Shown: positions 57,300 through 64,000 of the stretch, in pieces
Layout: the number at the start of each line of letters is the position of its first letter
Position numbering within the stretch: the stretch's first letter is position 1
Source: Setomelanomma holmii
Taxonomy: Eukaryota > Ascomycota > Dothideomycetes > Pleosporales > Phaeosphaeriaceae
Length of the DNA: 64,000 nucleotides
NCBI GenBank assembly: GCA_010015745.1
Contig: ML978213.1
Coordinates: forward strand, 1 to 64,000
Direction of reading: 5' to 3'
Notes under the pieces: model-generated
What the model was told of the DNA's origin: nothing
Seen by the model: the letters and a program-made list of their open reading frames with translations, nothing else
The model's database searches: none
Made by a program: the position numbers and the translations under genes

Positions 57300-58827
57300 T
57301 CACAACTTTGATTGGCTTCCGGAGGATCTCACGACGTCCGAGAGATCAGTACGAGGCATTTTGTAGGGCCGAGCTCGGTCTTGCACTATCGAAAGCTGTT
57401 CAAAGACGTGTCCGACACGGAGGACATCATCGTCCGCATTGGCTTTGCCGAATATATACAGTGAGTATCTACAACGTGAGGTTCAGCATGGATACCGTCG
57501 ACATGTCATTTTGATCAGCTTTCGGGATGTTAGGCGCAACATTGACCAATTCATTTTTGGACTCATGCTCGACCTTTGTCCCAGGGGGGAAGAAGCCCAA
57601 GGGTACCGACATCACGGACGAACCAGCTTTGGCTGCAAATGTGCTCATGGTCATCGACGCCGTGGACATTAACAGCACGTGCAGATTGTGCCGGTCGATC
57701 GCGCCTGCGATACCGCCCTCGCCGACAAAATACTCATCTCTTGTCAACATCTCCCTGTAAGGCTTATCTGCAGGGTCAGTTTTGGCGGCGCGAGCGAAGC
57801 CACCCATGTCTCGTTCTGGATATTCTTCGGCTCTTGAATGTTTTGTGAAGTCGATGACGTCTTCCAAACGCCTGAGATTATGAGGGTTCGACTTGAGCGT
57901 TGACAAGTAGTAGTCCATGCTGATTTTGAGATCGGTGTCCAGGATAACTTGCTTCGACTCTTGTGGCAGATCTTCGTACTCTTTGGCTCCAGTGATGCTA
58001 ACATTGCGTACCATTTAAGCCCCTGCTTGTTCAAGTAAAGAAACAGCCTCATCGAATGCCTCTTGTTTGATACTACTTATACTGCGCATCACCCCAATGT
58101 TACCAGGTATGCCGATACGTACATCACGTAGATCAGTATCGGAAGACCCTACAGCAAGCTTTGGTGTCAAAGGAGAGCCCAATGCGTCTCTCGCATGATC
58201 GCTAGTGTGACGAAGGATCTCCCTGAGTATATGCGCGGCGTCGCGAACGTTGCGGGTAAGTAGTCCGATTGCATCCTGTCTGCGTGAGTCGTAGATGATG
58301 CCGGCCGACGAGATCAGCTCTTTCGTTGGTTTGAAACCCACTACTGCACTCTTTTCTGCTGGGCTTACGATACTAGATATGGTCTGCTTCGCGATTTAGA
58401 CAAGCAATACATGAAGTGAAACCACGATAAGGAGAAAAGTACGGACCTCAGTGCCGAAACTCGCAAATGTCAGGCCCAGCGATGTGCTGATGGCTGAGCC
58501 AGTACTGCTTCCAAACGCCTTCATGTTGGGATAAAAGATTTCGGTGGCTTGACCACCGCGGGGACTCCATCCTGTGGTACTATCGGTAGTCCTGAGTCCA
58601 ACCCATTCGGCAAGGTTTGCTTTTCCAAGTATTATCGCTCCTGCCTTCCGGAGCGCTGTGGCGAAGGCGGCCTCCTCTTCTGGTCTGCAGTCTATCAGAG
58701 CGAATGACCCGGAGGTTGACTGCATGGAGTCAAGGGTGACGATATTGTCCTTAAGTAGTATGGGCACGCCGTGTAGAGGTCTGCTCGGGACCATGAGCCT
58801 AGTGTCGCCAAGAGAATGACAACTCAC
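57300..58827 (-). pseudogene. Amidase-signature enzyme, interrupted by a TAA
   Basis: The amidase-signature triad regions are visible: catalytic Lys in PLHGVPILLKDNIVT, cis-Ser in AFGSSTGSAISTSLG, and the nucleophile region FGTE, probably spliced (intron about 58383-58442) to a segment reading SSIVSPAEKSAVVGFKPTK. The middle (LLTRNVRDAAHILREIL, DVRIGIPGNIG) is normal. TAA at 58015-58017 interrupts the frame between EAVSLLEQAGA and MVRNVSITGAKEYEDLPQ, where the family has a continuous strand-loop. CAA to TAA is the simplest explanation. The distal part continues SSVMSVPLGFFPPGT and, after a further putative intron, a tail ending at a TGA at 57300-57302. The 5' exon(s) were not found. Unlikely to make active hydrolase. 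Confidence 0.75.
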
Positions 58828-60403
58828 CCTCTACGACCGGAAACTCGCAACTCGGCATGCAGCTGCAGTCGGTAGACGGAATCCTTTCAATTTCTATACG
58901 TTCTGGGCTGTCATCATTGTGGGGGTGATATCGATCCTTCTCTCCGCGGTGCAATGCTTCATTGCTGCATCGCAACTAGCACTTGCGACAAAAGAAATAT
59001 CCACGGAATCTGCGTAACGAGCGTAGCATGAATCGCAAACGCTGCGAATGGGTCTAGACCACCCCACTCGGTCTGAGGCAGTTCGAATTATTGGTTGCAG
59101 GCGCCATAAGCATATCATATGATATGAATACGCCTGTGGAGGGGCAGTACGCCATGCGTCTCCAGGTAAGACGTGCTTGCGCACGCAAGCTGGCTGCAAC
59201 AACACAGATGATCACTGCATGATTCGGGACGTCCGAGTCTAGATGGTACACTCATTTCACCAAAGAGAGTAAGATAGGGGCAATGAGGACACATGTGGCG
59301 AAGACACGCATCATAGCGAAACCAGAGCAGGCTGAGATGACCAACCGTATTCAAAGAAGTTCACCAAACACTAATCATGCGGAGGATCTGCACTTTGTGC
59401 TCGACATAGCATGTCATTTAAGTGACTCAGTCAACGGCAGCGCCCACTATGCACAACTATCTGTCTTGGTCAAGTCAGAATTCTGACACCGATCTGGGCC
59501 ATTACGAAGATTCATAGGCATACCTGAGGCTCGGACCAATGTCTAGCCACCCAGCTGAACGTGTAAATCGCGCTCCATTTGAAGTCGAACCTCCTTATAA
59601 GAGCAAAGCTGCTGGTCATCGGGAAGGACTACAGTAAGCTTCTCCTTCCAAGGCTGCTTGCGATCATCAGATGAATTGATATGGCCGTTGACGGCTGCCG
59701 AATTGGTTGGAGTCGATGGTGCTGTCATGTTGGATGCTGTGTAGATGACTTGCGGGATTCTAATTGCGTTGACTGGAGTATAGGAAATTGGGAGAGAAAT
59801 GTTCAACAAGCATTCTCTTGGATAACGAGAGCTTTAAATACACTAGCCCAAAAGTCAATAAGATGTATTTGGAACGCTTGACTAAAGCCGGCCTTCCCCT
59901 GTGGTTGTCCCTCGAACGTGCAGAAGCTCTCAAATGCACGCAGCCATACACGCACAATATCCAGCCAATCATATTGTATCTAGTAGCCCACTGACTATGT
60001 GAGCATCCTTGTGGCATCCCACAGGAAGTGGGGTATGGAAGTCTCATAGTACTCTGGTGGCTGTGAGCGCGAGGCTGACAGAGTCGCACTTTTCAAGATC
60101 TCTGCTATGCCCCACTACCGGTAGAAGCTACGGTACACCCGCTCCGTATCACGCATCCCTCTACCACCAGGAATCTGCTGTACAAGGCTAGCGGAAAGCA
60201 AACAAGATCAAAGGTGAAAAACATAGAAGATTCAATATTCACAATCTATCGATGGAAAAGGTATTGAATTTGACAAGAAAGGTCTTTTTGCCGAATACCG
60301 GCTGCCCAATGCAAGAAAGGCACTGCTCGACTACCAGCACCATCAGCGTAGCAACCCAGGCGCAAGGATGACCTTTGATTCAAACCACCCGTACCTTCTC
60401 GGT
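58828..60403. other. 1.6-kb region without a supportable gene
   Basis: Presumed upstream part of the amidase pseudogene and 3' flank of the desaturase pseudogene. A minus frame at 59543-59809 (MTAPSTPTNSAAVNGHINSS) has a protein-like Thr/Ser/Asn-rich start, but no family and no partner exon were found. Confidence 0.45.
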
Positions 60404-61488
60404 TCAGAGCTTTGTGAAAACGATTGAGCGAGTTTCGATGCTTTCCCTCGGCTTGGCATTTGACGGCGCATTAGGGTCCATGAATGTAGTGTGCGGTACA
60501 ACTATTCCCAGGGTCAGTGATACACGACTCTGTCTAGTAGCGCCATATAGCTCTGAGTAGTAGAGCGTACCATTGAATTGACCGTTCGGAGGATGAGAAT
60601 CCCATTGCACGAATACGCAAGGCTCGTCTGGTCTCTGGTCTTTCATCTAGTACCCCTTCTGGTCCTTGTTGTATTTCACTTGGAAGATCTCAATGTGCGA
60701 GACCGGAGTCACTCGATCGACTCTTATCAGATCATTCTGATTGATCGTCCTAGGGTCGCTAAACGCAATCGGATTTTCATCAATGGCACGGAATAAGGGA
60801 CGCCATACACTGCGTCCGAGTCAGCAGTGTGGCCTTGATCGCACAAGACTGTTTTGAAATACTTCACTATGCGCCCTCCCGAACAATACTTTCCTACTTC
60901 GTCTGGACTCAGGTGTCGATGAACACGATTGTGGCCACCCTCAGGCGTATGATCTGCCAGCGCGACCGACCGTCAGTGCAAGCCCGAATTGTTCAAATGA
61001 ATTGACATACCGATGTGGACAATTCTGACTGGTGGAGAATGCACTGAACGACTGTTCGAGAATGCTTCTTTGTCTGTGAATGTTGCATTTCGTCGCCACT
61101 AATAAATGTCAACATGGTTCGTCATTCTAGAGGGACGGAAGCTTACACGGAGGTCGTAGCATATGACTTCCGTTGTGTTGAGGAGCTTACGCAAAAGATC
61201 GTTCGTTTCTTTGGCGTATGGAACCATCATCTCTTCCTCAGAGTGCCCAATATGCACCTTCGAATTGTGCTTTACCCAGCATAGGGATGATGTCTCCAGA
61301 CTGAAATCAGACTATCGACCTCTAATATTCTCGAGTACTGGAGCGACGTCGAGCCACTCATACTCAATGTTGGTCGATTCTTCGTCAGGCAGCTCCTTTG
61401 TGCGGACGATAGAGTATGGCTTCTCAGTGAGGAATAGGACGTCGTCCTTGATGAATTGGAAGGGTATCTCATTTTAATCGGAAGACAT
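60404..61488 (-). pseudogene. AsaB/CmcJ-like hydroxylase-desaturase relic, three stops
   Basis: Blocks in family order: DDVLFLTEKPYSIVRTKEL, FSLETSSLCWVKHNSKVHIG, LLRKLLNTTEVICYDLR (exon 1), HTPEGGHNRVHRHLSPDEVG (exon 3), VWRPLFRAIDENPIAFSDPR, DRVTPVSHIEIFQVKYN, CVFVQWDS and PNAPSNAKPRESIETRSIVF. These match fungal asaB/CmcJ-like oxygenases found in secondary-metabolite and detoxification loci. Stops in frame: TAA 61474-61476 (codon 5 from ATG 61488), TAG 61312-61314 and TAG 60647-60649. The last stands where relatives have an aromatic residue, so TGG to TAG is likely. Introns 61099-61146 and 60954-61010 still have good borders. The junction before VWRPL could not be joined in frame, so an indel may also be present. 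Confidence 0.72.
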
Positions 61489-62000
61489 GGCTACAGGTGT
61501 TGTAAGACCACTCAGGCTGAAGATCAAGTCAGAACATGCCAACGAAAAGGACGAACGATGCTGCACAGAGCGCATACAATGATAAAGTTTGGCACGCGTG
61601 ATCGATGCACATTCAGACCAGCTGCATATACGAGTGGCGCATATGTATGCACGAATTGGTTGACGGATCCGTGCAGCGCACCCCTCTTTCTGTGGTATTT
61701 TACAGCCTTGTGGCCCAGATCGTCTTTCGTCGCCACCTAACCCTACCGACTTGCTTGTCGCCGAAACCACACCAACATCTCGAGGTTTTGATGCTGCACA
61801 GCAAAGATGCGTGTCGAGAATTTCAGTGTCAATCCTGCGCCTGCGATGAGTACGGTGGATGATCTACAAAGCTCGAGGCCTGACATCTTGGTGCCTATGA
61901 TGCAAGGAGAAGAAGATTAGTACGTATGTGTCCCGGCAGCGGAGGACTTACTCTGATCCTCCAAAGTGACAAAATATACATCGATGCATGAAAGTCCGCA
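61489..62000. other. Region upstream of the NB-ARC gene
   Basis: A short frame starting ATG 61849 (MSTVDDLQSSRPD) may be the first exon of the NB-ARC gene, but no in-frame splice to 62001 was found. Otherwise nothing recognised. Confidence 0.35.
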
Positions 62001-64000
62001 CTGGCGCAGTATCAGCTCAAGCTTGAGCAGAGTGATCCAACAGGTTGAACGGCGGCTCTCAGCGTCAGGAACAAGACTGACTTCCGAGCTGAACTTGTGA
62101 AACTAGAGGATGAGTATACCGAAGAAGAAGCACTCACAATCATTCGATCGTTCATACCGGCTTTGGGCCATTACGACACATTTTCGCCAGTTCATTTGTA
62201 CGCGTGATGAAGTCCCAAGTCGAGACATGCATGATGTGGGGTTTGCTAAGTCTGGTCATTCGAGTATGCCGTAACTATCCCAACTCTCCCACACACTTCT
62301 CATTGCTTCACAGACGTCGTTGCAATATGAGTCTACGCGAAGCAGGGTTGCCAACCTGTTGAAGAGATTTAGCCACAAGCTAGAGGTGATTAATGAATAT
62401 GGCCATATGATGACGGATCCGAAAAGGTTGAAGACAGTGCTGTCCAACGCGCACCAAGATCTCATTAAGCTGTGGCTTAATGTCATCACCGTGTTCAAAC
62501 GCACCGCGGGTACGTGCCATAATCTCTGTCGTTGTTACCGGCTGACTAGTAGCTAGGCATGCCACAAAACGATGAGCTGGAGAAGATCACCAACCACTTT
62601 GATCACGTTCTCGGTCGTCTGACTGAGGCTGTCGATCAGATAAGAGAATTGGCCGGTATAGCGCTGAGTAAAGCTCAGAAAGAAGAAGTAGACCGTATGA
62701 AACGTCTCCAGGAAGCTAACATGCAGGGAACGGATGGGGATGCGAATTTGCCTTGTACGCTTCTCCCTGGCTCGAGGAATCCCCGTATTTTTGGACGATA
62801 CACTGAGCTTCCAACACTGGAAACTACCTTTCAACAAGCAAGATCCTACGACTGGCTTGAAGTCGGTCAACATATTTGGAATGGGTGAAGTAGGAAAGAG
62901 TCAAGTCTCACTCCATTACGCACTATCACACCTGAATGGCCTCGATGCCATACTTTGGTTTCACTGCGAAAGTCTGAAGGTCGCCGAAGAAAGTTTCAGC
63001 GATGCAGCCGCGAAGCTGAGGTTTCCCGAAGTCAAGTGGAATAATCATGTTGACAACAGGTGGCGTGCATTGTCATGGCTTGAGCAAACTCGTGAGTTCA
63101 CGCCTCCAGAGGCTGCTACTGACTTGTCTTACAGTTTGGCTAGGCTCACGGTGGTTGTTTATATATGATAACGTCGAGAGCAAGGACATCATCAACAAGT
63201 ACTGGCCAGCCACCACAAAAGGAAGAGTTATCATCACCTCCCGCAAGCATGCCTTTGCCATACAGCACTCACCGTTCTCCCTTGTACTTGGTGCGGAGTA
63301 CATTCGCAACAATGCGGGCGCTGATCTCACCTCTGACGCCGACAAGAAAAGCTCTGAAGAGTTGTGCAAGAAGTTGAACGGACACCCACTCGCACTGGCA
63401 CAAATATCCGCCCTTGCCGAAAAGCGGACGTGGAAACTGGATAAGTTGTTGACCATGTACAAGAAGTCCCCGAAGAAGCTGCATGGCTTGTCTGACCCCG
63501 CATTGCTTCATGCAGGATACACACTATCGGTCAGCACCGTGTTCAGGATGTCATTCTTGGCCATACTGCACCCAGATAGCAACTCGCCGGGCGACGTACC
63601 TCTGAATGCACAGCCCGATCAAAAGGGAGTTGGTGCGATCCTGCTACTTGGAGTCATGTCCTTTCTTGATCCTGATGCGGTCGAAGAAGGACTACTCGTG
63701 CTTCCATACGATTGTCACGTGCCAGATGAGCTGGAGTTCCTAAAGGACGATTTCGAGTAAGTCGAAAAGTAGTCTGGTAGTCTCATACTGACCACGTAAT
63801 GTAGTGTATCAGAGCAGCTGGACATACTGGTAGACGTCGCACTTGTTCAAAAGAATAAGGCGACCGCGAAGCTTTCGGTACACCGCCTCGTCCAAGCAGA
63901 GTTCAGGTACTTCACATCACCAGCAGACCGCCAACTACACTTCGAAGCCGCATCTAGGATCCTCTACGAGGTGTTGCCCAGGCAGTCTGACGAGAGATTC
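62001..64000 (+). pseudogene. NB-ARC (STAND/NLR-like) receptor, damaged, cut by window end
   Basis: The N-terminal helical domain resembles the DUF7708-type domain of fungal STAND proteins (VETCMMWGLLSLVIR spliced to TSLQYESTRSRVANLLKRFS; introns 62263-62312 and 62510-62556). The linker ends PRIFGRYTELPTLE. The NB-ARC domain follows: P-loop FGMGEVGKSQ, LDAILWFHCES, then after intron 63092-63134 Walker B WLFIYDNVES, RVIITSRKHAFAI (RNBS-B) and LNGHPLALAQI (GLPL). After intron 63757-63804 a winged-helix segment runs off the window. Damage: TGA at 62046-62048, a frame change at about 62180-62186 in a TTTT run, and a second at about 62831-62850 with no room for an intron. The repeat domain of the receptor lies beyond 64000. 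Confidence 0.75.

Overview
This is nuclear DNA of a filamentous ascomycete (Pezizomycotina), most likely a dothideomycete, although the class is only an inference. The evidence is many spliceosomal introns of about 45-60 nt with GTRNGY donors and CTRAY-type branch sites, closely spaced housekeeping genes on both strands, families restricted to filamentous fungi (HET, DUF6536, fungal NB-ARC receptors), and the 3' end of a degraded Tad1-like LINE. No CRISPR, bacterial operon, rRNA or tRNA gene was recognised.

Layout. 1-1122: RIP-like degraded LINE 3' end with a (TACA)n tail. 1.8-3.9 kb: a GNAT acetyltransferase and a single-pass membrane protein, both on the minus strand. 3.9-10.0 kb: about 6 kb without a supportable gene. 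10-48.5 kb: a conserved core block in this order: UBA/pseudo-USP protein, PET127, PH-LRR protein, multipass membrane protein, amino-acid permease, promethin (lipid-droplet/seipin partner), RPA49, small GAIG-repeat protein, Derlin (DER1), small TM protein, SANT-like basic protein, UFD1, LIN1/CD2BP2 GYF protein, RRM-R3H RNA-binding protein, HSF1, and a P5B ATPase (YPK9 type). Most of these needed splicing by eye. Exon junctions are given where the reading frames join cleanly.

48.5-64 kb: an accessory island of self/non-self recognition and fast-evolving families: HET protein, intact BTB protein, second BTB-like gene with two in-frame stops, F-box gene with an in-frame stop, intact DUF6536 membrane protein, amidase with an in-frame stop, asaB/CmcJ-like hydroxylase-desaturase with three in-frame stops, and an NB-ARC receptor with a stop, two frameshifts and an altered P-loop, cut by the window end. 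Every nonsense codon read here can be explained by one C:G to T:A transition, while splice sites and flanking family motifs are still readable. These genes therefore look recently inactivated, or, for the TAG codons only, candidates for stop-codon recoding by A-to-I mRNA editing.

Functional themes in the core: protein quality control (UFD1 and Derlin both act in ER-associated degradation, HSF1 in proteostasis, the UBA/pseudo-USP protein in ubiquitin signalling), RNA metabolism (RPA49, PET127, LIN1, RRM-R3H) and membranes (promethin, permease, P5B ATPase). In eukaryotes this clustering need not mean co-regulation. Three divergent gene pairs share short upstream regions: PET127/PH-LRR, promethin/RPA49 and UFD1/LIN1.
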